Assembly: GCF_013409865.1 (NCBI RefSeq)
Contig: NZ_JACCBM010000001.1
Coordinates: 2,170,001 to 2,234,000 of the forward strand
Length of the DNA stretch: 64,000 nucleotides
Reading direction: 5' to 3'
DNA from: Herbiconiux flava
GTDB lineage: Bacteria > Actinomycetota > Actinomycetes > Actinomycetales > Microbacteriaceae
The position numbers and the translations under genes are program-made. Below the pieces are notes generated by a model that was given only the letters and a program-made list of their open reading frames with translations, did not search any database and was not told the DNA's origin. Within the stretch, counting starts at the first letter, position 1. The number at the start of each line of letters is the position of its first letter. Shown piece after piece: positions 8,182-18,525 of the stretch.

Positions 8182-8403
8182 TCAGTGCGAGCGTACCTTG
8201 CCGATGAGGTCGCCCGCCTTGTCGGCGGCCTTGCCCGCGACCTGCTCGACGGCGTCGCCGGCGCTCTGCACGGCCGACTGCACGTGGTCGTCGTGCCAGA
8301 GCTGCTGGGCCTTGTCGCGGATCTGCTCGTAGCGGCGGCGTCCGGCGCGGGCGCCGACGACGTAGCCGGCGGCGAAGGCGACGATGACGAGGATCTTCTT
8401 CAT
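8182..8403 (-). CDS. Small YtxH-like membrane protein
   Basis: A 73-residue protein with an N-terminal membrane helix (about residues 3-20, containing Gly-Tyr-x-x-Gly-Ala-Arg-Ala-Gly-Arg-Arg-Arg-Tyr) and an amphipathic Ala/Gln/Lys-rich helix behind it. This is the layout of YtxH-like general stress or envelope proteins. It precedes the DUF3618 gene and probably shares its transcript. Role unknown. Confidence 0.7.
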   Translation of the reverse strand: MKKILVIVAFAAGYVVGARAGRRRYEQIRDKAQQLWHDDHVQSAVQSAGDAVEQVAGKAADKAGDLIGKVRSH

Positions 8404-8508
8404 GAGTGCTGTCCGTTCAGTTCGCGGATGCGGTGCGAGACCGCCCTTCCCCCCATCGTTCTCCGGTCGGCGGCATCCGCAAAGGGCTCCCGGCGCTTTC
8501 CCGGGGGT

Positions 8509-9267
8509 TCACGGCACGACGATCGCGGGTTCGGTCGCCGCGAGATCGTCCTCGATGCCGATCCGGGCGAGCACGACCTCCCCGGCGAACCGGGCACCCG
8601 GCCCCTGCAGGAGCCCCGCCTTGATGCCCCCGAAGGTCACCGTCAGGTCGGCGGGCAGCACGACCTCGTCGGCGACCGCACCGGTGTCGGGGTCGACACC
8701 GCTCGGCAGATCGACGGCCACGACCAGCGGGCGGCCTTCTCCCGCGGCGATCAGGTCCAGGATGCCCGCCACCGCCTCGCGCGCCGCCCCCCGCAGCGCC
8801 GGTGCCGCCGCCGACGTGCCGGTGCCGAGGATCCCGTCCACCACCACGTCGCCCTGCACCGCGACCCGCGCCGCCTCCGTCGCCGCGAGCGACCGCACCC
8901 CGACGCCCGCGGCCTCCGCCGCGGCGCGGCCACCCTCGTGCACCCGCGTCCCCACCCGGATGGCCTCCACCACGATCCCCGTCCCGCCCATGATCCCCGC
9001 CTCGCCCGCGATCCCCGTCCCGCCCGCGATCCCCGCCCCGCTCGCCAGCTCGGCGCCGGCGAACAGCGCGTCGCCCCCGTTCGAGCCCGAGCCGACGAGC
9101 AGCACGACCCGCCACGGCCGTCCGTCGGGCGGCGGCGGGAGGGCGCCGAGTCGCGCGGTGATCTCCTGCGCCAGCGCGTGCGAGGCCCGCTCCATCAGCG
9201 GCTCGCCCGCCTCGAGGTGCGGGCGCTCGGCGTCGCGGACGGCCTGGGCGGTGTAGCCGATTCTCAT
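8509..9267 (-). CDS. nnrE: NAD(P)H-hydrate epimerase
   Basis: A 252-residue YjeF_N-type epimerase that interconverts R and S NAD(P)H hydrates so NnrD can repair them. Visible: the N-terminal Ala-Glu-Arg-Pro near residue 15, Leu-Met-Glu-Arg-Ala near 25, the Gly-Ser-Gly-x-Asn-Gly-Gly-Asp-Ala motif near 65, and the catalytic region with Asp-Gly-Ile-Leu-Gly-Thr-Gly and Val-Asp-Leu-Pro-Ser-Gly-Val-Asp near 185. Odd feature: just after the nucleotide-binding motif is a Gly-Ile-(Ala/Met)-Gly hexapeptide repeat encoded by four 18-bp DNA copies (8975-9046). GAGGA lies 8 nt before the ATG. Confidence 0.9.
   Translation of the reverse strand: MRIGYTAQAVRDAERPHLEAGEPLMERASHALAQEITARLGALPPPPDGRPWRVVLLVGSGSNGGDALFAGAELASGAGIAGGTGIAGEAGIMGGTGIVVEAIRVGTRVHEGGRAAAEAAGVGVRSLAATEAARVAVQGDVVVDGILGTGTSAAAPALRGAAREAVAGILDLIAAGEGRPLVVAVDLPSGVDPDTGAVADEVVLPADLTVTFGGIKAGLLQGPGARFAGEVVLARIGIEDDLAATEPAIVVP
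8975..9046. repeat. Four 18-bp tandem repeats inside nnrE
   Basis: Copies start at 8975, 8993, 9011 and 9029 and share ATCCCCGYCYCGCYC. They encode a glycine-rich hexapeptide repeat in NnrE. The period is a multiple of three, so copy changes keep the frame. Confidence 0.75.
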
Positions 9268-9335
9268 GCGATCATCCTCGGCCGCGCATCCGTCGCCCGC
9301 AATCCCGGGCCGGACGAGCTCGGAGGCATTCGAAA

Positions 9336-9364
9336 GCGCCCCATAGGTTCGTCATAGGGGGCGC
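9336..9364. promoter_or_regulatory. Inverted repeat upstream of DUF4956 operon
   Basis: GCGCCCC (9336-9342) and GGGGCGC (9358-9364) are perfect arms 15 nt apart, with a repeated CATAG inside. It lies in the 155-nt gap between divergent nnrE and the DUF4956 gene. It could be a regulator site or a leader hairpin; I cannot tell which. Confidence 0.4.
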
Positions 9365-9422
9365 ATAGCCGGAGCGGCATGAATAGGGACATCCGTTCAC
9401 GTCCCGTTCACTGGAGCCCCTC

Positions 9423-10043
9423 ATGACCTACGCCGTCCTCGTCGCCCTCGACCTCCTGATGGTCGGGATCCTGACCTTCGGCCTGTATTTCCGCCGCCAC
9501 CACCGCCGCGACCTCGTGGTCGCCTTCCTCGGCGTCAACGTCGGCGTGCTGGCCGTCTCGATGGTGCTCGGCTCGAGCACCATCGGCGCCGGGCTCGGCC
9601 TCGGCCTCTTCGGGGTGCTGAGCATCATCCGCCTGCGCAGCGACGAGATCGCCCAGCACGAGGTCGCGTACTACTTCTCTGCCCTCGCCCTCGGCCTCCT
9701 CGCCGGGCTCGGCAGCACGCTGAGCGTTCTCTCGATCAGCCTGATGGTGCTCATTCTCGCCGTGATGTTCGTCGGCGACAGCCGTCGTCTGTTCCCGCGG
9801 CACCGCCAGCAGAGCATCGTGCTCGACCGTGCGTTCACCGACGAGCCGGCGCTCACCGCGCACCTCGAGCAGCTGCTCGGCGGGCGGGTGAAGCAGGTGC
9901 AGGTGAAGAGCCTCGACCTCGTGAACGACACCACCGTGGTCGACGTGCGGTACACGGTCCCGGATGCCCGAGCCGCCGCCCCGGCCGTCGACGTCGCGGC
10001 ACCGGCCGCTCCCGCCGCCCGCGCCGAAGCGGTGGCCCGATGA
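9423..10043 (+). CDS. DUF4956 membrane protein
   Basis: A 206-residue protein with about four membrane helices in the first 125 residues. Between helices is the DUF4956 signature: Gly-Leu-Gly-Leu-Phe-Gly-Val-Leu-Ser-Ile-Ile-Arg-Leu-Arg-Ser-Asp, followed by a cytosolic ferredoxin-like C-terminal domain and an Ala/Pro tail. Its stop overlaps the start of the VTC-domain gene (ATGA), and the family is commonly found beside VTC domains. It probably anchors or gates the polyphosphate polymerase at the membrane, which is an inference from linkage. GGAG lies 6 nt before the ATG. Confidence 0.87.
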   Translation: MTYAVLVALDLLMVGILTFGLYFRRHHRRDLVVAFLGVNVGVLAVSMVLGSSTIGAGLGLGLFGVLSIIRLRSDEIAQHEVAYYFSALALGLLAGLGSTLSVLSISLMVLILAVMFVGDSRRLFPRHRQQSIVLDRAFTDEPALTAHLEQLLGGRVKQVQVKSLDLVNDTTVVDVRYTVPDARAAAPAVDVAAPAAPAARAEAVAR

Positions 10044-10837
10044 CCGGCCCGCTCGACCTCGACGCCTTCGACCCCATCTCGCTCGAGGAGCTGACCGCCC
10101 GGGCCGCGCTGCAGACGCGGGTCGACCGCAAGTACGTCGTACCGGCGGGGGAGCTGCCGGGCATCCTGGATCAGCTCGGACCTGAGACGCAGGTGCTCGA
10201 GCTGGGCGGGGTGCGCGCCTTCCGCTACGAGTCGGTCTACTTCGACACCCCCGAGCTGACGAGCTACCGGATGGCGGCGCACGCGCGCCGGCGCCGCTTC
10301 AAGATGCGCACCCGCGCCTACGTCGACTCGGCCACGGCCTACCTCGAGGTGAAGACGCGCGGTGCCCGCTCGGCCACGGTGAAGGAGCGGCTCGAGTACG
10401 CCTTCGACGAGCGGTCCGAGCTGAACGAGGACGGCCTGCTCTACGCCCACGACACCCTCGACGGGGCCGGCTTCGACCTCGAGCCAGAGCGGCTGCGGCG
10501 CACGGTGGTGACCCGCTACCGCCGGGCGACGCTGTTCGTGCCGGGCGACGGGCGGGACGCGCATCCGGAGAGCCGGGCCACCGTCGACACGCAGCTCGCC
10601 TGGGAGCTCGACCCCGCGGTCACGGGGCGGGTCCGCCGGTTCGAGACGCCCGGCATCGCGATCGTCGAGACCAAGTCGGGCTCCCGCCCCTCGGGTGTCG
10701 ACCGGGTGCTCTGGGCGCACGGGCACCGGCCGTCGACCATCTCGAAGTACGGCACCGGGCTCGCTGCCCTCGTACCGGCGCTGCCCGCCAACAAGTGGTC
10801 GCGGGTGCTCCGCCGCCACTTCACCCCGGCCGCCTGA
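10040..10837 (+). CDS. VTC-domain polyphosphate polymerase
   Basis: A 265-residue protein of the VTC tunnel family, which makes polyphosphate from ATP in yeast VTC4. Candidate tunnel residues are visible: Arg-x-Asp-Arg-Lys-Tyr near 34, Tyr-Phe-Asp-Thr near 71, an Arg-Arg-Arg-Phe-Lys-x-Arg-x-Arg cluster near 90, Glu-x-Lys-Thr-Arg near 110, Arg-Tyr-Arg-Arg near 155, Val-Asp-Thr-Gln near 178, Val-Glu-Thr-Lys-Ser near 210 and Ser-Lys-Tyr-Gly near 235. It is translationally coupled to the DUF4956 protein and followed by a secreted beta-helix lipoprotein. There is no SPX domain. The substrate is inferred from the family. Confidence 0.87.
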   Translation: MTGPLDLDAFDPISLEELTARAALQTRVDRKYVVPAGELPGILDQLGPETQVLELGGVRAFRYESVYFDTPELTSYRMAAHARRRRFKMRTRAYVDSATAYLEVKTRGARSATVKERLEYAFDERSELNEDGLLYAHDTLDGAGFDLEPERLRRTVVTRYRRATLFVPGDGRDAHPESRATVDTQLAWELDPAVTGRVRRFETPGIAIVETKSGSRPSGVDRVLWAHGHRPSTISKYGTGLAALVPALPANKWSRVLRRHFTPAA

Positions 10838-10871
10838 CGCGGCCCCCGACCATCCCACCTAGGAGATCATG

Positions 10872-12596
10872 ATGAACCGCAGAACCACCGTCTTCCCCCT
10901 CCTCGCCGGAGGCGTCGCCACCGTCGCCCTGCTGGCCGGCTGCGCGACCACCGTCGCCGCCGGCTCAGGCAGCACCGCCTCTGCCACGGGCGCCGCTGCC
11001 GGAGCCGAGGCCACCCAGGACGCCGCCGCCGTGCTCGCCGCGAACGAGGAGGTGCACACCTTCACCGACGACGCCGGCGGAGATGCCTCCGCCACCGCGA
11101 TCGCGCTCTCGGACGGCACCGCGACCGTCTCCGGAACCGACGCCGGCAGCGTCACCGTCGACGGCGGAACCGTCACGATCACCGCCTCGGGCACCTACCG
11201 CGTGAGCGGCGAGCTCACCGACGGGCAGCTCGTCGTCGACTCGGGCGACACGGGCACCGTGCGGATCGTCCTCGACGGGGCGTCCATCGCCAGCAGCACG
11301 ACCTCGGCCATCGCGGTCACCGCCGCCGAGGAGGTCGTGCTGGTGCTCGCCGACGGCTCGACGAACAGCCTCAGCGACACGGGCAGCTACCCCGAGGAGT
11401 CGGCCGACGACTCGACCAGCACCCCCAACGCCGCCCTGTGGAGTTCGGCCGACCTCCTGATCACCGGCCAAGGCGCCCTCACGGTGACGGGCAACGGCAA
11501 CGACGGCATCACGAGCAAGGACGGCCTGGTCATCGCCTCGGGCGCGATCACCGTCGACGCGGCCGACGACGGCCTCCGCGGCAAGGACTACCTGGTGGTC
11601 GACGGCGGCACTCTCGACGTCACCGCCGGCGGCGACGGCCTCCTCTCGGACGAGGACACCGACGTCACCCGCGGCTACGTCAGCGTCACGGCCGGCACGA
11701 TCATCGTCACCTCGGGCGACGACGCGGTGCAGGCGCAGACCGACGTGGTCGTCACCGGCGGCGCCCTCGACCTCACGGCCGGCGATGACGGCATGCACGG
11801 CGACACCGCGCTCGTGATCGACGGAGGCACCCTCGACGTCGCCTCCAGCTACGAGGGCCTCGAGTCGCAGCACATCACCGTCGCGGGCGGCGACATCTCG
11901 GTCACCGCGAGCGACGACGGCCTGAACGCGGCCGGCGACACGACCACGGCTGCGGACACCGATACCGCGGACACCGATACCGCGGACACCGACACCGCGA
12001 CCGCGGACACCACGACTGACGCGACGGACGAGCCGGATGCCGTTCCGGGCATGGGCGGCGGTGAGATGGCGGCCGGCGACCAGACGATCACCATCTCGGG
12101 CGGCACCCTCACGGTCGACTCCGGCGGCGACGGTCTCGACTCGAACGGCAGCATGACGATCACCGGCGGCACGACCGTCGTGAACGGCCCGACCGACTCC
12201 GGCAACGGAGCCCTCGACGTGAACGGGGACTTCACCGTCTCGGGCGGCTCGCTGCTCGCCACCGGCAGTGCAGGAATGGCCGTCTCCCCGGGCGCCGCGT
12301 CGGCGCAGGGCTGGCTCTCGGCCACGGAGACGAGCACGATCGATGCGGGGGAGATCGTCCAGATCCTGGCCGCCGACGGCACCGAGCTCGCGTCGTTCCA
12401 GTCGACGAAGGAGTTCCAGAACGTCGTGTACTCCTCCTCGGCGGTCTCCTCCGGCGCGAGCTACAGCATCGTCACGGGCGGCACGACGGCGGCCACGGCG
12501 ACGGCCGGCGTGGCCGCCGCGGGAACGATGGGCGGCGGGGGCGGGATGCCCCCGGGCGGCGGCGCCGGTATGCCCGCCGACGGGCGTCGGCCCTAG
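10872..12596 (+). CDS. Carbohydrate-binding (DUF4353-like) beta-helix lipoprotein
   Basis: A 574-residue exported lipoprotein. The signal peptide ends in Leu-Leu-Ala-Gly-Cys near residue 25. The body is a right-handed beta-helix built from Gly-Gly-x-Leu-x-Val strands and acidic Gly-Asp-Asp-Gly turns, at least seven of them, that could bind calcium; this matches the carbohydrate-binding DUF4353 family. A Thr/Asp-rich insert (about 355-385) comes from short DNA repeats, and the C-terminus is Gly/Met/Pro-rich. It follows the VTC gene by 34 nt and is probably in its operon. AGGAG at 10861-10865 fits the ATG at 10872 better than the one at 10869. Confidence 0.82.
   Translation: MNRRTTVFPLLAGGVATVALLAGCATTVAAGSGSTASATGAAAGAEATQDAAAVLAANEEVHTFTDDAGGDASATAIALSDGTATVSGTDAGSVTVDGGTVTITASGTYRVSGELTDGQLVVDSGDTGTVRIVLDGASIASSTTSAIAVTAAEEVVLVLADGSTNSLSDTGSYPEESADDSTSTPNAALWSSADLLITGQGALTVTGNGNDGITSKDGLVIASGAITVDAADDGLRGKDYLVVDGGTLDVTAGGDGLLSDEDTDVTRGYVSVTAGTIIVTSGDDAVQAQTDVVVTGGALDLTAGDDGMHGDTALVIDGGTLDVASSYEGLESQHITVAGGDISVTASDDGLNAAGDTTTAADTDTADTDTADTDTATADTTTDATDEPDAVPGMGGGEMAAGDQTITISGGTLTVDSGGDGLDSNGSMTITGGTTVVNGPTDSGNGALDVNGDFTVSGGSLLATGSAGMAVSPGAASAQGWLSATETSTIDAGEIVQILAADGTELASFQSTKEFQNVVYSSSAVSSGASYSIVTGGTTAATATAGVAAAGTMGGGGGMPPGGGAGMPADGRRP
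11955..12005. repeat. Short tandem repeat encoding Asp-Thr-Ala tract
   Basis: A repeated GACACCGATACCGCG-type 15-bp unit inside the beta-helix lipoprotein gene encodes the Thr/Asp/Ala linker. In-frame units suggest a length-variable spacer. Confidence 0.6.
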
Positions 12597-12883
12597 ACGC
12601 ATTACCGCGTATGGAGAGGTTTCCCAGAAAAACGACTCATACTTGTGGCTTCAATCGTTCGCCTCCAGCGCCGGGAAACCCATCCTGGTCAGGCGGATCG
12701 TGACAGAAGCCGTGACGGCTTCAACCCGACACCGACCGTCACCGCCAATCGCCGCCAGGCATCGCGCCCCCGAACCACGCGGGCCCCTGCGCTGTCGTTC
12801 TCACCCGAGCTCGAACCGCGGCTGGACTGCAGGCTGCCCGATCTCCGCACGCCGTGCATCCGTTGGCCCACCCCAGGGAACCC

Positions 12884-13930
12884 ATGAGCACCGCTGAGAA
12901 CACCACCCCCGACAGGCCCCAGAGCACCCGCACCCCGATGAGCACCACCCCCGCACCCGCGAACTCGGCACCCGCCAACCCCACGGCCGCCGCGCTCACC
13001 GCCTCGGCCCCGCCCGCCACCCGCCGTGACCGCCGCGCCGTCGAGCGCAGCGCCAGCGCCCGCCGGGCCGACGACCGCCGCCGCAAGCAGCGCAGTGCGA
13101 TCGTGCCGGTGGCCGGCTTCGCCGCCGCCGGCCTCCTCGTGACGCTGACGGCGTTCTCGCACCCCACGATCGCGAACGCACAGACCGTCTCGGTCGGCTC
13201 CACGATCGCGTCCACCGTGACGGCCGCCGGCACCCAGCTCCCGAGCACCCAGGAGCAGAAGGCCGTCGACGCCCTGTTCGACACCACCTCGAAGCAGGCC
13301 GACGAGCGCGCCGACCGTGCGGTCTCCCAGGCCACGTCGGTGCTGAGCGCCGCCAAGGGCCAGGTCGACACCACGGCGCTATCGACGTCGATCGCCTCGC
13401 TGGCCAACTACGCGTACCTCGACACGACGACGGTGCAGACGCTGACCACGCAGGCCGTCACGCAGACCGCCTCGGTGCAGAACCAGAAGGCGGCCCTCGA
13501 TAAGGCCGCCGCCGAAGCCGCCGCCGCAGCCCAGGCCGCCGCCGAGGCCGCTGCCGCCCAGGCGGCCGCCGACGCCGCCGCTGCCGCGCAGGCCGCGGCA
13601 GACCGTCTCGCCGCTTCGACCACGCCTGACGGCGCCCGCGCCGCCGCCGCCCAGATCGCCGCGTCGGACTACGGCTGGGGCTCCGACCAGTTCCAGTGCC
13701 TCGACTCGCTCTGGACCAAGGAGTCCGGCTGGAACTACCAGGCCGAGAACGCCTCGAGCGGCGCCTTCGGCATCCCGCAGTCGCTGCCCGGCAGCAAGAT
13801 GTCGACCATCGCCGACGACTGGGCCACCAACCCGGTCACCCAGATCACTTGGGGCCTGAAGTACATCGCGGCCGGCTACGGCACGCCGTGCTCGGCCTGG
13901 TCGCACTCGCAGTCGGTCAACTGGTACTGA
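12884..13930 (+). CDS. Secreted lytic transglycosylase-like protein
   Basis: A 348-residue secreted protein. After an unusually long, Arg-rich cytosolic N-terminus there is one hydrophobic segment near residue 75-95. A coiled Ala/Gln region with an Ala-Ala-Gln low-complexity stretch follows, then a C-terminal lysozyme-like domain of about 85 residues with Cys-Leu-x-x-Leu-Trp-x-Lys-Glu-Ser-x-Trp and Gly-Ala-Phe-Gly-Ile-Pro-Gln-Ser. The Glu of Lys-Glu-Ser is the likely catalytic acid of the transglycosylase / aggregation-promoting-factor family. It should cut peptidoglycan in growth or separation. The ATG at 12884 has AGGGA just upstream; the 287-nt leader holds a small GAAGCC/GGCTTC hairpin. 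Confidence 0.8.
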   Translation: MSTAENTTPDRPQSTRTPMSTTPAPANSAPANPTAAALTASAPPATRRDRRAVERSASARRADDRRRKQRSAIVPVAGFAAAGLLVTLTAFSHPTIANAQTVSVGSTIASTVTAAGTQLPSTQEQKAVDALFDTTSKQADERADRAVSQATSVLSAAKGQVDTTALSTSIASLANYAYLDTTTVQTLTTQAVTQTASVQNQKAALDKAAAEAAAAAQAAAEAAAAQAAADAAAAAQAAADRLAASTTPDGARAAAAQIAASDYGWGSDQFQCLDSLWTKESGWNYQAENASSGAFGIPQSLPGSKMSTIADDWATNPVTQITWGLKYIAAGYGTPCSAWSHSQSVNWY

Positions 13931-13986
13931 TCCCTCAGGAGCAGACCCCTCGGGCCGGTGGGTCCCTGTGGTCGTCACCCCACCGC

Positions 13987-13992
13987 TAGCAT
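13987..13992 (+). promoter_or_regulatory. Leaderless -10 box for three-gene membrane operon
   Basis: TAGCAT lies 7 nt upstream of the GTG at 14000. No ribosome site is present, so the operon mRNA probably begins at the start codon. Confidence 0.5.
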
Positions 13993-13999
13993 GTGACGG

Positions 14000-14656
14000 G
14001 TGACGACCACACCGCCGGCACCGCCCCAGGGCGTGCGGGCGCGCGCCAGGGCGCTGGGCGAGAGGGTGCCCACGAAGTACGTCGTCACGGGGCTCACCGG
14101 CGTGGTGCTGCTCGCCACCGCCGGATTCGGCGGCCTCGCCGACGCCCCGTCCACCCCGCTGCCGGTCGTCGCCGCGGGTGAGAGCGTCACGGGAGCGCAG
14201 CTCCGCATCGCCGTCGAGCGGGCGGTGCTGATCGACGGGTTCCCCGAGCAGAGCATCGTGCCCGACCCGGGCAAGCGCCTGCTGGTGCTCGTCACCGAGG
14301 TCGAGAACCTCACCGACGTGCCCGTCAGCACGGGGAACGGCTTCGGCGCCGCCGACAACCTCCGCCCCGCGGGCGTGCCCGGCCTCGACGCCGGCTCGCA
14401 GCCGCTCACGGTCGTGGTGCTCGACGACGCGGCCGAGCTGGCCCAGCTTCAGCCCCGCGTGCCGGTCGAGCTGGCCTACATCTGGCAGGTCGACGACGGT
14501 GCCCTCGGGGCCGGCGACCCGCTCGACGTCGACGTCTACGACAAGAGCTACCGGGCCGAGGGCTTCGTGACCTACGGCGCCCGCTACGAGAACCCGTTCC
14601 TGTCGGCGCGGGCCGAGCTCGAGGTCGACGACGTCGGTGCGGGGGCCGACGGATGA
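14000..14656 (+). CDS. Membrane-anchored protein, paralogue 1 of 3
   Basis: A 218-residue protein with a short cytosolic N-terminus, one membrane helix (about residues 30-48) and an extracellular beta-rich domain. The segment Gly-Lys-Arg-Leu-Leu-Val-Leu-Val-Thr-Glu-Val-Glu-Asn resembles the DUF4352-type Ig-like fold. No catalytic motif is seen. It is the first of three genes joined by ATGA overlaps whose products share this layout. Function unknown; a joint surface complex is the simplest guess. Confidence 0.7.
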   Translation: MTTTPPAPPQGVRARARALGERVPTKYVVTGLTGVVLLATAGFGGLADAPSTPLPVVAAGESVTGAQLRIAVERAVLIDGFPEQSIVPDPGKRLLVLVTEVENLTDVPVSTGNGFGAADNLRPAGVPGLDAGSQPLTVVVLDDAAELAQLQPRVPVELAYIWQVDDGALGAGDPLDVDVYDKSYRAEGFVTYGARYENPFLSARAELEVDDVGAGADG

Positions 14657-15320
14657 CCGTGCCCGCCGACACCGTGACGGCCCCCTCCGGCGACCCGGCG
14701 CCCGCGCGCGTCCCGTGGTGGCGCCACGCCCTCAGCGCCCTGGTGCTCGTCGGCCTGCTCGCCGTGGCCGGCGTCGTCGCCGACACCGCACCCAGCGGCG
14801 GCGGCTGGCAGGCGCCCGTCGAGGTCGAGGGCCGCCTCGGCGAGACGGTCACCGGCCGCAACATCGAGGCCACCGTGCGGAGCGTGAGCGCCGCCGACAG
14901 CGTCACGACCTCGAACGGCTGGCAGGGCGCGACCACCGGGGCCTGGATCGTCGTCGACCTGAGCGTCGCCGCCGTGGTCGACGACCGGGCGTCGCTGCTC
15001 GGCGGCGCGGTGCTGCGGATCGGCGACCGCAGCTACAGCGCCTCCGACCGACCCGGGCTCTCGGTGCTGGCCGAGCGCTCGCTCAGCGTGGGTGTCCCGA
15101 TGACCGGGCCGCTGCTGTTCGAGATCCCGCGCGACGACCTCGGCAGCGCCGACGGCCGCGGAGCCCGGCTCGAGCTCGGGCTCGACGCCGATCCGCGGGT
15201 CGACTCGCTGCTCGTGGTGCCGGTCGATCTCACCGAGCTCAGTGCCGTTCCGACGATCGAGACCGACGAGCCGGTGCTCGGAATCCCGGAGTCGAATGAC
15301 GCGACCGAGGGGGCGGCCGG

Positions 15321-15324
<4 letters not shown>
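14653..15324 (+). CDS. Membrane-anchored protein, paralogue 2 of 3
   Basis: A 223-residue protein with one N-terminal membrane helix (about residues 28-45) and an extracellular beta domain. The core has Gly-Arg-Asn-Ile-Glu-Ala-Thr-Val and Gly-Ala-Trp-Ile-Val-Val-Asp-Leu-Ser-Val, parallel to the preceding gene. Start and stop overlap both neighbours by four bases, so the three products are probably made in fixed ratio. No enzymatic motif was recognised. Confidence 0.7.
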
Positions 15325-17151
<1,827 letters not shown>

Positions 17152-17243
17152 GGCCCCAGGCTAGCGGGTGCGAAGCATCGTCGTGTGCCGGTCCGGTGGC
17201 CGTCTGGTGGGGGGCGGCCCGCATCCGTGTCCCCCGGATTGGC

Positions 17244-17249
17244 TACGCT
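17244..17249 (+). promoter_or_regulatory. Leaderless -10 box for SpoIIE phosphatase gene
   Basis: TACGCT lies 6 nt upstream of the ATG at 17256 with no ribosome site between. Confidence 0.5.
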
Positions 17250-17255
17250 GTCGAC

Positions 17256-18497
17256 ATGGGGACCAGCACCGACGACCACACGGCCACGGGCACCGGCAGC
17301 GATCGCGCCGACGACGCGCGCCTCGCCGGGCTGGGCGCCGACCGCTTCGAGCAGCTGCGCGTCGCCGCGGTCGAGAAGCTCGACCTGCTCGACACCCCTG
17401 CCGAGGAGCGCTTCGATCGCATCACCCGGCTCGCACGCGAGCTCTTCGGCGTGCCGGTGGCCGAGATCAACCTCCTCGACGAGACGCGGCAGTTCACCAA
17501 GTCGCCGCAGCAGCCGGGTACCTCGCCGGTCAGCGAGCGCGCCCAGTCGTTCTGCGACATCACGATCCAGAAGCCCGACGTGCTCGTGGTGCCGGATGCG
17601 ACGAAGGACGACCGCTTCAACTGGCGGTCGACGGTCACGGGTGAGCGCCACATCCGCTTCTACGCCGGCACGCCGCTGAACCTCGGCGACGAATACAACC
17701 TCGGCACGCTCTGCCTCGTCGACTCGTCGCCGCGCGAGTTCGGGCCCGACGAGGTGCGCCTGCTCGAGGAGCTCGGCTCCTGGGTCGCGCGCGAGCTCGA
17801 GGACAGCAAGGACCAGGACCGCGCGGCCCTCGTGCAGCAGAGCCTGCTGCCGCGCGACCAGCCGGCGGCGCCCGACTACGACGTGGCGGGCACGAGCATC
17901 CCGAAGAAGGTCGTGGGCGGGGACTTCTACTCCTGGCACGCCACCGCCGACGGGCTCGAGTTCACCCTCGCCGACGTCATGGGCAAGGGCACGGGAGGTG
18001 CCATCATGGCCGCCACCGTGCGCGCCGCCTTCCTCTCCCGCTCGGGCGACGAGGTCGCCGACACCGTCTCGGCCGTCAACGAGCAGCTGCTCGACGACCT
18101 CGGCCAGACCTCCAGCTTCGCCACGCTCGTGCACGGCGTGATCGACACCGCCAGCGGGCGCATCCGGTACGCGGATGCGGGGCACGGCCTCTCCGCGATC
18201 GTGCGTCGCGACGGTTCGGTCGAGCGCCTCGACGCCACCGGTCTGCCGATCGGCATCGTCGCCGGCGGGCGCTGGGGCGTCGGCGAGGCGACGCTCGCGC
18301 CGGGGGAGAACCTCGTCGTCTTCACCGACGGCGTGCTCGACCTGTTCGGCGGAACGCTCGACGCCCTCGACGAGGTCGCGGCGATCGTCGCCGGCGCCTC
18401 CGGCCCGCAGGACGCTGTCGACCGGTTCGCCGCGCTGGTCGGGTCGCGCGGGGCCGACGACGACGTCAGCGTCGTCGTGGTGTCGCGCCGGGACTAG
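17256..18497 (+). CDS. GAF-domain PP2C (SpoIIE/RsbU-type) phosphatase
   Basis: A 413-residue soluble signalling protein. A GAF domain covers about residues 40-185 (Phe-Asp-Arg-Ile-Thr-Arg-Leu-Ala near 50; Cys-Asp near 95). A SpoIIE-type PP2C domain follows, with Gly-Gly-Asp-Phe-Tyr near 220, Asp-Val-Met-Gly-Lys-Gly near 240, Asp-Ala-Gly-His-Gly near 305, Phe-Thr-Asp-Gly-Val near 350 and Asp-Asp near 405 as metal ligands. Such enzymes dephosphorylate STAS anti-anti-sigma factors. An RsbW-like kinase and a STAS protein are encoded just downstream on the other strand, so this is probably the input phosphatase of that partner switch. Confidence 0.9.
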   Translation: MGTSTDDHTATGTGSDRADDARLAGLGADRFEQLRVAAVEKLDLLDTPAEERFDRITRLARELFGVPVAEINLLDETRQFTKSPQQPGTSPVSERAQSFCDITIQKPDVLVVPDATKDDRFNWRSTVTGERHIRFYAGTPLNLGDEYNLGTLCLVDSSPREFGPDEVRLLEELGSWVARELEDSKDQDRAALVQQSLLPRDQPAAPDYDVAGTSIPKKVVGGDFYSWHATADGLEFTLADVMGKGTGGAIMAATVRAAFLSRSGDEVADTVSAVNEQLLDDLGQTSSFATLVHGVIDTASGRIRYADAGHGLSAIVRRDGSVERLDATGLPIGIVAGGRWGVGEATLAPGENLVVFTDGVLDLFGGTLDALDEVAAIVAGASGPQDAVDRFAALVGSRGADDDVSVVVVSRRD

Positions 18498-18525
18498 CCC
18501 CGGGTCGGTGTGTGGGCGCCGGCAC

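Noticed and set aside
12597..12883. c-di-AMP (ydaO-type) riboswitch before the transglycosylase gene
   Set aside because: Such genes often carry one and the gap is long enough, but I could not find the conserved GGGGAA-type and closing elements. Only a small hairpin is clear.
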